NCBI RefSeq assembly: GCF_000512915.1
Contig: NZ_CP007034.1
Span: 1,054,001-1,118,000, forward strand
From: Barnesiella viscericola DSM 18177
GTDB taxonomy: Bacteria; Bacteroidota; Bacteroidia; Bacteroidales; Barnesiellaceae
Length of the DNA stretch: 64,000 nucleotides
Direction of reading: 5' to 3'
The notes under the pieces were generated by a model, which was given only the letters and a program-made list of their open reading frames with translations, made no database searches and had not been told where the DNA came from. This document shows positions 1-8,573 of the stretch, piece after piece (position 1 is the first letter of the stretch; every line of letters begins with the position of its first letter). Both the position numbers and the translations under genes were made by a program.

Positions 1-1286
1 GCCTGCCATACCTTGTCGTAGAGGTCGTTGTCGATAAGTCCCTGAATGAAGATGTGGTCGGCATCTTGCAGAATGCGTACCTTCTCGGGGGTGATGTCGC
101 CCAGGATACGCACGCCCAGACCGGGTCCGGGGAAGGGGTGACGCCCGATGAGACGGTTACTGATGCCCAGCTCACGGCCTACGCGGCGCACCTCGTCCTT
201 GAAGAGCAGGCGCAGGGGCTCTACCAGTTTCAGATTCATCTTCTCGGGCAGACCGCCTACGTTGTGGTGCGACTTGATGGTCATGCCGGTAATCGAGAGC
301 GACTCGATTACGTCGGGGTAGATGGTGCCCTGAGCCAGCCACTTGATGTCGGTGAGTTTGCGGGCCTCGCGATCGAAGATGTCGATGAAGCCCTTGCCGA
401 TAATCTTGCGCTTCTTCTCGGGGTCGGTCACCCCTTTGAGCTGTTCGTAGAAATAGTCTTTGGCATCGATACCCAACACGTTGAGACCCATGTCCTTGTA
501 GTTGGCGAGCACGCTCTCGAACTCGTTTTTGCGCAAGAGTCCGTTGTCGACAAAGATACAGGTAAGGCGACTGCCGATAGCCTTGTTGAGCAACACGGCG
601 GCTACGGTCGAATCGACACCGCCCGAGAGGGCCAGTACCACCTTGTCGTCGCCCAGTTTCTCCTGCAACTGAGCTACCGTATGCTCGATAAACGAGGCGG
701 GGGTCCAGTCCATGTTGCAGTGGCAGATGTCACGCACGAAATTGGTCAGCAACAGGGTACCGTCTTCGCTGTGATACACTTCGGGGTGGAACTGTACGCC
801 CCAGGTCTGTTCGCCCTCGATGTGGAAGGCTGCGGTCTTCACCTCGTGGGTGCTGGCCACCAGCTTGAACGACGGGGGAATGACCGTGATGGAGTCGCCA
901 TGCGACATCCACACCGTGGAGTTCTCGCGCACGCCGTGCATGAGGGGATCGTTGTCGTCGTGCCAGGCCAGGTTGGCGCGTCCGTACTCGCGGGTATCGG
1001 CCGACTCGACCTTACCGCCCGAAGTGTGTGCCAGGAACTGGGCTCCGTAGCAGACGCCGAGCACGGGATAGACGCCACGGATACGGCTCAAATCGACAAA
1101 GAGTGCCTGGGGATCGTTCACCGAATAGGGACTTCCCGAAAGAATCACACCCTTGATACCCTCGTCGCCGTAGGGGAACTTGTTGTAGGGCAAGATTTCG
1201 CAGTAGGTATTCAGCTCCCGCAAACGGCGGGCGATGAGCTGAGTGTACTGGGATCCGAAATCGAGAATAATAATCTTTTCCTGCAT
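1..1286 (-). CDS. guaA: GMP synthase (glutamine-hydrolysing), C-terminus beyond window
   Basis: Converts XMP to GMP with ATP and glutamine, the last step of guanine nucleotide synthesis, in the cytoplasm. Reading the minus strand from the ATG at 1286 gives [16 protein letters not shown], the class I glutamine amidotransferase N-terminus. The nucleophile motif GVCYGAQ follows near residue 80, then the HPE of the amidotransferase triad, and the PP-loop ATPase motif [10 protein letters not shown] near residue 220. About 428 codons are present; the family is usually 505-515 residues, so roughly 80 residues lie beyond base 1. It starts 12 bp after the antiporter gene and is probably the last gene of the mgtC-antiporter-guaA operon. 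The identification is certain; only the 3' end is unseen. Confidence 0.97.
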   Translation of the reverse strand, partial: MQEKIIILDFGSQYTQLIARRLRELNTYCEILPYNKFPYGDEGIKGVILSGSPYSVNDPQALFVDLSRIRGVYPVLGVCYGAQFLAHTSGGKVESADTREYGRANLAWHDDNDPLMHGVRENSTVWMSHGDSITVIPPSFKLVASTHEVKTAAFHIEGEQTWGVQFHPEVYHSEDGTLLLTNFVRDICHCNMDWTPASFIEHTVAQLQEKLGDDKVVLALSGGVDSTVAAVLLNKAIGSRLTCIFVDNGLLRKNEFESVLANYKDMGLNVLGIDAKDYFYEQLKGVTDPEKKRKIIGKGFIDIFDREARKLTDIKWLAQGTIYPDVIESLSITGMTIKSHHNVGGLPEKMNLKLVEPLRLLFKDEVRRVGRELGISNRLIGRHPFPGPGLGVRILGDITPEKVRILQDADHIFIQGLIDNDLYDKVWQ

Positions 1287-1298
1287 AATCGTAGGTCT

Positions 1299-3545
1299 TT
1301 ATGTGTGTTGTATTGGATTGTTCATGATCTTTTCGCGCGTCAGACGCTTGATGTTATCGGGCTCGCCGGCCAGCCAAATGACATCGTGCGCCTCGAAACG
1401 TATCTGCCCGTCGGGCTGATGGAAGGTGCCGTCGGCCCGTTCGATACCCACGATCAGGCAGTTGTCCTGGTTGCGGATATTAAGCGACGAACTGGTCTGC
1501 CCTATAAGCGGCGAATCGTCGGGGACCACCACGTGGGTAAAGGTCACCTCGTTGTTGTCGGGCTCGTCGTCCGAGGAGTTGCTCCCCTCGACCACGGCGA
1601 GCAGCGACTGTATCTGGTCGTCGGTACCGATTACCCCGATCGTGTCGCCGGGGAAGATGCGGGTCTCGCCCTTGGGGATATTGATACGCTTCGAGCCACG
1701 CTGGATACTCACCACGTTCACGCCATACTCCTTGCGCAGGTTCGAGTCCATGAGCCGGCGCCCGGCAAAGGGACAATCGGCATTCACGTCCATGTAGGCC
1801 AGGTGCATGTCGCTCACGAGGCTGGTATTGCGGCCCGTCTTGCGCAGCTCCCGCTCGTTGAGGTTGTCCATAAAGATAGTCTCGATGCGCATGAACTGCT
1901 TCTGAATACGTTTCGACAGCAGAATGAGCACCACGATGAAGAGCCCCAACCCCAGCAGCACGCCGGTGCGCTGCGAGTGTACGCTCGACAGATAGTAGAT
2001 GATATAGAAGAGCGCGAGCAGAATGCGTACAACAATCATCAGCGTGAGGGGTACCCGATTGGCCCTCCCCTCGCCCAGTTTCTTGATGAGCGACATGTTC
2101 ACCTCCTTGACCATGAGGGCCCACAGGAAAGGCGACATCGCTACGAGTGTCACCACGGCGGAAATAAGCCGCCCCCAGTCGGGCAGGATATCGAGCATGA
2201 GGGGCATGAACCACGACTTGGAGATAAGTATGATGGCCACGATGATGGCCGAATAAAGTACAATACGCCACAGATATTGGGCCAAAGCCTCTTTCCATAC
2301 CGCCTTGTGGGGTTTGATTTCGGTCTGGCTCTGGCTATACCGGTTGATGGCTGCCAACCACTTTTCGGGCAGGCGGCGTTCGACCCACCCATAGGCGGGG
2401 TCGGCCAGGCGTATGCAATAGGGGGTGAGGAAGGTGGTGATGACCGACACGGCCACCACAATGGGATAGAGGAACTTGTCAATCACATTCAACGACATAC
2501 CCAGCGAGGCGATGATAAAGGCAAACTCACCTATCTGGGAGAAACTGAATCCCGACTGCATCGAGATTTTGAGTGACTGTCCCGAGGCCAGCATACCCAC
2601 CGTGCCGAAGAATACCTGCCCCACAATCACAACCAGCGAAAGCAAGCAGATGGGCAGGGCGTATTGGCTCAGGGCATCGGGGCTCACGAGCATGCCCACC
2701 GACACGAAGAAGATGGCGCCGAAGAGATCCTTCACCGGGCCCACCACCTTGCCGATGCGCTCGGCTTCGTTGGTACCCGCCAGAATCGACCCCATGACAA
2801 AGGCGCCCAGAGCCGACGAGAAGCCCACATAGGTGGCCAGTACCACCATACCCAGGCAGAGTCCCATCGAGACGACCAGCAGGGTCTCGTCGTTGAGGAA
2901 GCGGCGGGCCTTCTTCAAGAATATCGGCAGCACGGACACTCCCACGACAAACCAGATGATGAGGAAGAAGACCAGCTTGGCTATGCTTTCAATCAGCTCG
3001 GCTCCCTCAAAAGAGTTTTTCACCGCAATCGACGAGAGTATCACCATCATCACCACGGCAAAGAGGTCCTCGACGATGAGCACCCCGAAGACCAGATTGG
3101 CAAAGGCCTTCTTACGCAGATTCAAATCGGTGAATGCCTTGATGATGATGGTCGTGGACGACATGGAGAGCATGGCTCCCAGAAAAATACTGTCGAGATA
3201 GGTGAAGTGCAGCAGGCGCCCGGCACCGTAGCCCACGAGCATCATGCCCGCCACCACGACCAGCGCCGTAATCACAGCCGACGAACCTACCTGAAACAGT
3301 TTCTTGAAACTGAATTCCAGTCCCAGGGAAAACAACAGTACGATAATACCCAGTTCGGCCCACAGGTTGATGTCGGCCTCATCGACAATCGTCGGGAAAA
3401 ATCCGAAATTGGGCCCCACCAGAAAACCAGCCACGATATAGCCCAAGACCACGGGCTGTTTCAGCTTCTTGAATAGCAAGGTCACTACCCCGGCTACAAT
3501 CAAGATAAGAGCCAAATCGGTAATGAGTGAATCCAAGCCTCCCAT
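1299..3545 (-). CDS. CPA2-family cation:proton antiporter with two TrkA-C domains
   Basis: A KefB-like monovalent cation/proton antiporter of the inner membrane, about 748 residues. The N-terminal part (residues 1-400) is a run of 11-13 hydrophobic segments, including the GYIVAGFLVGP and LLFSLGLEF motifs typical of Na+/H+ exchanger domains. A second hydrophobic block near 420-560 is extra. The C-terminus carries two RCK_C/TrkA-C domains (about 590-655 and 670-740) that normally sense a ligand. I use ATG 3545. A TTG at 3551 overlaps the stop of the upstream MgtC-like gene and would add two residues, so the genes are translationally coupled either way. The transported ion (K+ or Na+) cannot be told from sequence. 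Confidence 0.9.
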   Translation of the reverse strand: MGGLDSLITDLALILIVAGVVTLLFKKLKQPVVLGYIVAGFLVGPNFGFFPTIVDEADINLWAELGIIVLLFSLGLEFSFKKLFQVGSSAVITALVVVAGMMLVGYGAGRLLHFTYLDSIFLGAMLSMSSTTIIIKAFTDLNLRKKAFANLVFGVLIVEDLFAVVMMVILSSIAVKNSFEGAELIESIAKLVFFLIIWFVVGVSVLPIFLKKARRFLNDETLLVVSMGLCLGMVVLATYVGFSSALGAFVMGSILAGTNEAERIGKVVGPVKDLFGAIFFVSVGMLVSPDALSQYALPICLLSLVVIVGQVFFGTVGMLASGQSLKISMQSGFSFSQIGEFAFIIASLGMSLNVIDKFLYPIVVAVSVITTFLTPYCIRLADPAYGWVERRLPEKWLAAINRYSQSQTEIKPHKAVWKEALAQYLWRIVLYSAIIVAIILISKSWFMPLMLDILPDWGRLISAVVTLVAMSPFLWALMVKEVNMSLIKKLGEGRANRVPLTLMIVVRILLALFYIIYYLSSVHSQRTGVLLGLGLFIVVLILLSKRIQKQFMRIETIFMDNLNERELRKTGRNTSLVSDMHLAYMDVNADCPFAGRRLMDSNLRKEYGVNVVSIQRGSKRINIPKGETRIFPGDTIGVIGTDDQIQSLLAVVEGSNSSDDEPDNNEVTFTHVVVPDDSPLIGQTSSSLNIRNQDNCLIVGIERADGTFHQPDGQIRFEAHDVIWLAGEPDNIKRLTREKIMNNPIQHT

Positions 3546-3547
3546 AA

Positions 3548-4264
3548 TCAAATTTCGTTTTGAAGAGAAATATATTCGGTTTTATACAGCCCGCGCATAT
3601 GGGCAAAAAGGGAGATGAAATCGGTAGTCGAGCGAGCCAGCACAACAAATTTCAAGTCGGTCTTCTTCCCGGCATAGTCATACTCGACCAGCACGTTGTG
3701 CAACGAGACATTATACTGTTTCAACAACTGCTCATACCGAGACAGATCCTCGACCACCTCGCCGGCTCGCAAGTGAATGATGCGGCCTTCCCAGTCGAGT
3801 TTGGCATGCCGTTCATACTGTTCGAGGCTTACCAGGGTAAAGAGGATAAGCACTGTCGAGACGACGGCAATCCAGTAGAGCCCCACACCCACGGCCAGCC
3901 CCAGAGCCGCCACCATCCAGATGCCCGCGGCGGTGGTCAACCCCCGCACCGAACCTTTGGTCTGGATAATGGCACCGGCACCCAGAAAACCCACACCGGT
4001 AATGACCTGTGCGGCCACCCGGCCGGGGTCGCCGTTTTTCAATCCCAAATAGACTTGCGGAATGTAAATCGATACGATCATCGCCAGCGTCGCCCCCATC
4101 GAAATCAGGGCAAACGTGCGGGCTCCGGCCACCTGACCCTTGCGCTTCCGCTCAAAGCCGACGATACCGCCCAGCAACAGACTCAATGCCAACTTAAATA
4201 CGGCCGAGGTGGCGGTCACCTCTGTGTCTGATATCGTTGCCAGAAAATCCTTGAAGATATCCAT
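3548..4264 (-). CDS. MgtC/SapB family membrane protein
   Basis: A 238-residue inner-membrane protein of the MgtC/SapB family. Five hydrophobic segments fill residues 20-165, with the conserved GGIVGFERKRKGQ motif and the ITGVGFLGAGAI block of the family. The remaining ~75 residues form a soluble C-terminal domain. MgtC proteins are linked to magnesium limitation and membrane ATP homeostasis in other bacteria; here the role is inferred only. It is the first gene of an operon with a cation antiporter and guaA, which suggests ion homeostasis. A -7 box (TATCTTTG, minus strand) lies 20 bp upstream at 4284-4291. Confidence 0.9.
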   Translation of the reverse strand: MDIFKDFLATISDTEVTATSAVFKLALSLLLGGIVGFERKRKGQVAGARTFALISMGATLAMIVSIYIPQVYLGLKNGDPGRVAAQVITGVGFLGAGAIIQTKGSVRGLTTAAGIWMVAALGLAVGVGLYWIAVVSTVLILFTLVSLEQYERHAKLDWEGRIIHLRAGEVVEDLSRYEQLLKQYNVSLHNVLVEYDYAGKKTDLKFVVLARSTTDFISLFAHMRGLYKTEYISLQNEI

Positions 4265-4283
4265 ATCTTACTTTTTACCTGTA

Positions 4284-4291
4284 CAAAGATA
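4284..4291 (-). promoter_or_regulatory. -7 box of the MgtC-antiporter-guaA operon
   Basis: The minus strand reads TATCTTTG, a perfect match to the Bacteroidetes -7 consensus TAnnTTTG, 20 bp upstream of the MgtC-like start. A TTTG at 4319-4316 is the nearest -33 candidate, but its spacing (24 bp) is longer than usual. Confidence 0.65.
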
Positions 4292-4398
4292 CGCAAAAGA
4301 TAATGACTAAAAAAGCAAACTTATTTGAAAACTCGGGCTCTATTTGCCTCGATACCCGACTTTCATTATCCTCGAATAAGTTGTGGCTCAGTATTGAT

Positions 4399-4448
4399 AA
4401 TCTTGAAAACTTGGTTCCCGTTTGCCCCGACTCTCACCTTTTTTCGTA
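4399..4448 (+). repeat. Left copy of a 50-bp promoter-bearing direct repeat
   Basis: This 50-bp stretch matches 7346-7395 at 48 of 50 positions in the same orientation. It contains the inverted repeat GAAAAC-TTG-GTTCCC (4405-4419) and a TTTGCC -33 box (4421). Its -7 region (TAAATCTG, 4447-4454) is degenerate, and no plus-strand gene follows, so this copy looks inactive. The rest of the 379-bp gap (4265-4643) shows nothing else beyond the MgtC promoter. Confidence 0.85.
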
Positions 4449-4643
4449 AATCTGTATAAGGAATATACCTCTTTGAAATCAAGAGAGTTAGAAGAATTAC
4501 CTCGTTTTTAGGTAATGAGTTGGCAACTGTCCCAATTGCCGTGGTCTGCATCGCTTTGCCTGTTCGGGTAACTCTTACGGATGCAAATATAGTGAAATAT
4601 AGCAGGCAAAAAGAAAAATGGCTTTATTTTTCTTTTTGCCTGC

Positions 4644-5027
4644 TTACATTGTTTTTATCAAAACTGGAGACAATAATGTTGTTGCCAAAATCAGCAGCCA
4701 CAGATTGCCGGTCAATGGATTATATGCTGCTAAAAGTTCCGAAGCAGTATTGCCTCCCGCCAGTCCTACTCCAAATTCAAAAGCGATAGTTAGAACGCCC
4801 CAGCATATTCCTATCATCCAGCAATCTTTGAAAGTAAGGGCTTTTATAATCCGAGGCAACAGCAACCATGTTATCAGAAAAATACATACGCTTAATATAA
4901 TCCCGCTAACAGGTAATGCCCATTTCTCTCCGAGAATCTTCGTCAATACATATTCCCTCAATCCTCCATTGAGAATTGCTACAGGAATAAAGCATAGCCA
5001 AACTATGAGCGATTTCAGAATGTTCAT
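4644..5027 (-). CDS. Small four-helix membrane protein, unknown function
   Basis: I do not recognise this 127-residue protein. It has four hydrophobic segments (about residues 4-24, 36-58, 70-92 and 103-124) with short polar loops and no signal peptidase site. It is the last gene of a four-gene AT-rich operon, and its start overlaps the stop of the GNAT gene upstream by ATGA. The base composition is clearly AT-richer than the flanking core genes, which suggests acquisition together with its operon partners. Confidence 0.75.
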   Translation of the reverse strand: MNILKSLIVWLCFIPVAILNGGLREYVLTKILGEKWALPVSGIILSVCIFLITWLLLPRIIKALTFKDCWMIGICWGVLTIAFEFGVGLAGGNTASELLAAYNPLTGNLWLLILATTLLSPVLIKTM

Positions 5028-5626
5028 ACTATCTTTCCACTATATGTTCTATTGACAGAAGGTGCTTGCATAGTGAGTTTCATAAATAATTTCGTATATC
5101 CATTCTTTTTCTTTGTCTTCTTAAAACCGGTGAAGCCTAATTTTGTATAACAGTTTACGGCGGGACGATTTTCTTCTATTACATCCAGAATATATTCTTT
5201 ATATCCTGCTTGCCGCATACTTTCTTTCAGTAAATTAGATGCAACTCCACTCCGTCTGATAGATTTGCGTGTTGCAACAAATTCAATAAATCCGGTCGTC
5301 ATAGGATAGGGCAGAGGCATCTCAAATTCTTTCTTCAGGACAAGTTTGGCAATAGTTCCCATAATCAAACCAAAACATTTCCTATATGATAACCAATCTG
5401 TATAAACAGCTCTGCCTGTGCAATCCGAAATACCTGCAACACCGACTATATTGTCGTTATATAATGCAACATAAAATCTTTCCGAACGGATACCTGATTC
5501 AAGCGCCTTTGCTACAATATTCATATCCTTACGGAAAAAAGAAAAATCACGTTCAAAGCCTTCTGCGATACACAAGGCTATTTCACTTCGTTCATCTTCT
5601 CGTGCTAATCGGACAGTGATATTCAT
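5024..5626 (-). CDS. GNAT-family N-acetyltransferase
   Basis: A 200-residue acetyl-CoA-dependent transferase. The acetyl-CoA binding motif A is visible near residues 115-135 as FVATRKSIRRSGVASNLL (an R/Q-x-x-G-x-A variant). It is followed by a motif B region (YILDVIEENRPAVNCYTKLGF) typical of GNAT folds. The substrate is unknown. It sits 8 bp downstream of a second GNAT gene and overlaps the membrane-protein gene by 4 bp. Codon use is AT-rich like the rest of this operon. Confidence 0.85.
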   Translation of the reverse strand: MNITVRLAREDERSEIALCIAEGFERDFSFFRKDMNIVAKALESGIRSERFYVALYNDNIVGVAGISDCTGRAVYTDWLSYRKCFGLIMGTIAKLVLKKEFEMPLPYPMTTGFIEFVATRKSIRRSGVASNLLKESMRQAGYKEYILDVIEENRPAVNCYTKLGFTGFKKTKKKNGYTKLFMKLTMQAPSVNRTYSGKIV

Positions 5627-5634
5627 GTTTTTCC

Positions 5635-6183
5635 TTATTTAAGCTCTTCCCATTCTTCTTTTGTCATCTTCATAAAATGTTCTGTGCGAATATCCCCAAG
5701 CGGAGAAGTCTTGCCCTCTTCCGTATGATGGAAACGGAAACCACACTTCTCCATCACCCGACGGGATTTCGTGTTACCGTCATAGTAGCCACACCAAATG
5801 GCATTTATTCCCAAATCCTCGAAACATCGTTGCATCAGACGGCGCACGGCTTCCGGTATCAATCCTTGTCCCCAATACGGCTTGCCTATCCAATAACCTA
5901 TCTCCGCCTCATTCTCTTGCATTTCGACACTATGCAGACCATCCCCGAACATAATACCTATGCTCCCGACCGGTTCACCGGTTTGTTTTAACTCAACAGC
6001 GTAGGTTTCCGGAGCAGCAAAAACGGTACGGATGATGTTCAAACTGTCTTCCACGGAAGTATGCGGTGGCCATCCAGCAATAGGCCCGATTGCAGGGTCT
6101 TGAGCGTATTTATATAAAGCCTCGGCATCGGATTCTTGCCAAGGTCGCAGTATAAGCCGTTCTGTATTTATTTCTTTAATCAT
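5635..6183 (-). CDS. RimJ/RimL-type GNAT acetyltransferase
   Basis: A 182-residue member of the Acetyltransf_3 (RimJ/RimL-like) group. It opens with the typical TERLILRPW strand, has the YWIGKPYWGQGLIPEA motif A near residue 105-120, and ends with the N-x-x-S-x-x-V-x-x-K-x-G-F signature (NTKSRRVMEKCGFRF). Members of this group acetylate ribosomal protein N-termini or small amines, including some drugs; the substrate is not predictable here. It begins 2 bp after the PPOX gene, so the two are co-transcribed. Confidence 0.88.
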   Translation of the reverse strand: MIKEINTERLILRPWQESDAEALYKYAQDPAIGPIAGWPPHTSVEDSLNIIRTVFAAPETYAVELKQTGEPVGSIGIMFGDGLHSVEMQENEAEIGYWIGKPYWGQGLIPEAVRRLMQRCFEDLGINAIWCGYYDGNTKSRRVMEKCGFRFHHTEEGKTSPLGDIRTEHFMKMTKEEWEELK

Positions 6184-6185
6184 TG

Positions 6186-6866
6186 TTAGATGTTAGAGTG
6201 AGAATATTCGCCGTTAATCCAAAAGGTAGCTTCTGTACCGGTGAAATGCAAAAGCACATAATTGGGGTCGCTCGCTCCACCGGGGAAATGATGAATGAAC
6301 CAGTCTTTCCACATTTCCTTGCGGATAGCATCATCAGTAACCACTTCTACCGTGCCACGCATGGCAACGCCATCCCCATAGTAATCGTAGCAAAGCCCTG
6401 CCTTGTTGTTCGCCTTAAAATCATTCACTTTCACGGAATCTGCACAGGTTGCCATCCAAACCTCATGGAACCCTCTTGCTCCTATCTTAGACATCTGCAC
6501 AGGACGAGGATAACCGTTGGCGTCAATGGAAACTACGGTAACGTTCTCGCATTGGGAAAGCAAATGCGTTGCTTTTTCCGCCAGTGTCCGTTCATCCTTT
6601 TCCTTCCACCGTTTCAGGTGTGGAAAGTATTGGAGCATTTGTTCTTTTGCTTGTATGGGAGTCAGCTTACATTCAGCTTGCACATTCCATTGGTCAAAGA
6701 ATTGCAGGCAGAACTCTATCATTTGGGTCATTGTAAACTCTTGAGTAAACTCACCATTTTTGTAGCAATAGACGCAATAATCTTCACGACGGCTTCCATC
6801 GGCATTTGTCCCTCTGTTCTCATCTGTCAAGGGCATACCGCAACTTTGGCAAAACTGTTGTTCCAT
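6186..6866 (-). CDS. Zinc-ribbon plus pyridoxamine-phosphate-oxidase-like flavin protein
   Basis: A 226-residue two-domain protein. Residues 1-75 hold a putative zinc-ribbon domain with paired cysteines (CQSCGMPL and CVYCYK). From about residue 85 a PPOX-like FMN-binding split-barrel fold follows (ATHLLSQCENVTVVSIDANG, then QMSKIGARGFHEVWMAT). Proteins of this type are putative flavin oxidoreductases of unknown substrate. It is the first gene of the AT-rich operon and lies behind a ~260-nt structured leader, which suggests inducible expression of the whole unit (an inference). Confidence 0.85.
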   Translation of the reverse strand: MEQQFCQSCGMPLTDENRGTNADGSRREDYCVYCYKNGEFTQEFTMTQMIEFCLQFFDQWNVQAECKLTPIQAKEQMLQYFPHLKRWKEKDERTLAEKATHLLSQCENVTVVSIDANGYPRPVQMSKIGARGFHEVWMATCADSVKVNDFKANNKAGLCYDYYGDGVAMRGTVEVVTDDAIRKEMWKDWFIHHFPGGASDPNYVLLHFTGTEATFWINGEYSHSNI

Positions 6867-6924
6867 ATATGTTTTCTATTCAATGCCTGTCAGTCCCTTT
6901 ACAGGCGGTTATAAAATGCGAAAG

Positions 6925-7141
6925 CGTGGAACTGCAATGCTACCACGTCTAAGTTGGAGGTCGTAGGAAACCTTTAGTACAGATATGAAAATAGCAGCCC
7001 ACGCTATGGCGTGAGAACCACTATGCCTTCCCTTGTACTACGTTGAAATTTCTCAGGTTTCTAACTTACAAGACAAGCATAACGCTTCTTCTTTTTCTAA
7101 TATGTTTTGGATAGAGCTACCTCAATCCTAACACAAAGATA
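6925..7141 (-). promoter_or_regulatory. Promoter and structured 5' leader with tiny uORF
   Basis: On the minus strand a TATCTTTG -7 box (7141-7134) predicts a transcript with a leader of about 260 nt before the ATG at 6866. An ATG at 7080, behind a purine-rich run (7098-7084), encodes only MLVL and stops at 7066. Downstream, GAAACCT (7055-7061) pairs with 6967-6973, TAGTACA (6975-6981) with 7034-7040, and CACGC/GCGTG (7000-7013) forms the inner hairpin. A second hairpin, CGTGG (6925-6929) with CCACG (6943-6947), lies closer to the coding start. Short leader peptide plus nested stems is the layout of translational attenuators. Function is inferred. Confidence 0.6.
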
Positions 7142-7221
7142 ATTAAAGATAAACATAAAGGGGCCAAATCCTTCTAAATTTTTACAAGACCTGTCTTATA
7201 TTATCTGAGTACACCTCCCTG

Positions 7222-7281
7222 CTGAACCCCGCGTCGTAGCGCGGGGTGACATCACGTCATACCCAACCCCGGTGCGGTATC
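7222..7281. repeat. Two palindromic repeats of the CTGGA-stem-TGAC family
   Basis: At 7222-7250 a CCCCGCG/CGCGGGG hairpin is framed by CTGA and TGAC. At 7256-7281 there is a degraded copy in the opposite orientation. They belong to the same family as the blocks near 11.0, 21.7, 22.9 and 25.1 kb. Their GC-rich sequence contrasts with the AT-rich operon just to the left. Confidence 0.7.
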
Positions 7282-7345
7282 AAAAAATACTACAATTCCT
7301 GACTACCACTATTTCGAGCTCAAATCGGCCGGCTCGGACATGGCC

Positions 7346-7401
7346 AATCTTGAAAACTTGGTTTCCATTTGCCCCGACTCTCACCTTTTTTCGTATTTTT
7401 G
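7346..7401 (+). promoter_or_regulatory. Promoter of the acyltransferase gene; right copy of the 50-bp repeat
   Basis: It contains the inverted repeat GAAAAC-TTG-GTTTCC (7352-7366), a TTTG -33 box (7368-7371) and a TATTTTTG -7 box (7394-7401), with a 22-bp spacer. Bases 7346-7395 are the second copy of the repeat at 4399-4448. Unlike the left copy, this one has an intact -7 box and a gene 69 bp downstream of it. Confidence 0.75.
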
Positions 7402-7469
7402 TACAACTTTTACCCAAACGCCTCGATAAAGGCGAAGCCAAGAGACAACTAGAAACAAGCAGACTATTC

Positions 7470-8513
7470 ATGATTAAACCCCTCACATCGCTACGATTCG
7501 TGTTTGCCTTTCTGGTGTTCATGAGCCACATGAACCTCTTCCCTCATGAAGAACCGGGGTTTCTGTGGCATCTCTTCTACGAAGGGTATGCCGGGGTGAG
7601 TTTCTTTTTCATGCTAAGCGGTTTTATCCTGGCCTACACCTACCAGCAACGGCTCATCGACGGCACAGCGACCGTGCGTTCATTCTACGTGGCCCGTATA
7701 GCCCGCATCTACCCACTGCATCTGCTGGCCCTGTTCGTAGCACTCTTTTTCTTGAAGTTCTTCAACCACCCGTCGCCGACCGACTTTTTCGACCTGGGTA
7801 TTAACTCTTTTCTGTTGCAGAGCTTCATACCGGGGCAGGAGTTTCTGTTCAACTCCGTGAGTTGGAGCCTCTCGGACGAGGCCTTCTTCTACGCCCTCTT
7901 TCCCCTGATTGTCTTTTCGACGTTCCGAGACCGACGCCGGGGTACCATACTCTTTTGGAGTGTGCTGGGGTGCGTCATCGTCGTCTCGGCCTATCTGCTA
8001 CGCAACCACCCATGGGCCAACTGGGTGCTCTACATCAATCCGCTTTTCCGCATCTTCGATTTCCTGTTGGGCATTGCGCTCTATAACCTTTGCCTCCGAT
8101 GGACCCCTCACCCTCACATCAGTTACACGAAACTAGAATGGCTGGCCCTGCTCCTTCTCCTGGCGGCATACGGGTTAGCTTTCTTCATACCGGAATCTTT
8201 CCGTCAAAGCGTGTGGTACTGGATTCCCATGGGATTGCTCATCGCCACATTTTACTTTCATCAGGGGGCTATCTCCCGTTTCCTCTCCCACCGGCTGTTT
8301 GTCAAACTGGGAGAAATCAGCTTTGCCTTCTACCTGTTTCATTTCCAGACCATACAAGGGGTGAGAATTGTTCTCGACCATCTGCACCTGCCGGTCTCGC
8401 TCCCCGGAGAATTCTGTCTGGCTTTTATGGCCACCCTGGTTATTGCCTATATCGCCCACCAATATATCGAACAGCCGCTGAACCGCCTCATTCGCAAGCG
8501 TTTCTCGTCCTAA
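7470..8513 (+). CDS. Acyltransferase 3 family membrane protein
   Basis: A 347-residue integral membrane O-acyltransferase of the type that acetylates surface polysaccharides. From ATG 7470 the N-terminus MIKPLTSLRFVFAFLVFMSH has the family's first helix and the catalytic-type histidine at its end. About ten hydrophobic segments follow, including the SFFFMLSGFILAY signature near residue 50. The open frame reaches back to 7272, but the promoter at 7346-7401 lies inside that extension, so I choose 7470. No polysaccharide cluster is adjacent, so the target is unknown. Confidence 0.9.
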   Translation: MIKPLTSLRFVFAFLVFMSHMNLFPHEEPGFLWHLFYEGYAGVSFFFMLSGFILAYTYQQRLIDGTATVRSFYVARIARIYPLHLLALFVALFFLKFFNHPSPTDFFDLGINSFLLQSFIPGQEFLFNSVSWSLSDEAFFYALFPLIVFSTFRDRRRGTILFWSVLGCVIVVSAYLLRNHPWANWVLYINPLFRIFDFLLGIALYNLCLRWTPHPHISYTKLEWLALLLLLAAYGLAFFIPESFRQSVWYWIPMGLLIATFYFHQGAISRFLSHRLFVKLGEISFAFYLFHFQTIQGVRIVLDHLHLPVSLPGEFCLAFMATLVIAYIAHQYIEQPLNRLIRKRFSS

Positions 8514-8514
8514 C

Positions 8515-8546
8515 AAAAAAGGGTGACAACCATTTGGTCGTCACCC
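8515..8546 (-). terminator. Intrinsic terminator of fabD (convergent with acyltransferase)
   Basis: GGGTGAC (8521-8527) pairs with GTCACCC (8540-8546). The six A residues at 8515-8520 give a U-run on the minus strand, so it terminates fabD. Confidence 0.8.
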
Positions 8547-8573
8547 TCGTATTCAATTGATAACTATCGTATC

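Noticed and set aside
54-2576. 840-residue open frame on the plus strand
   Set aside because: It is antisense to guaA and the CPA2 antiporter, both of which have clear conserved motifs. Long antisense frames are common in this GC-rich coding DNA.
4366-4551. Small minus-strand ORF sharing a 16-residue peptide with another at 7280-7531
   Set aside because: The shared peptide is a translation of the 50-bp promoter repeat in antisense, not a conserved protein.
6925-7080. Possible integron attC site in the imperfect palindrome
   Set aside because: The expected core boxes (RYYYAAC/GTTRRRY) are not properly placed, no integrase is present, and the downstream genes form one overlapping operon rather than cassettes.
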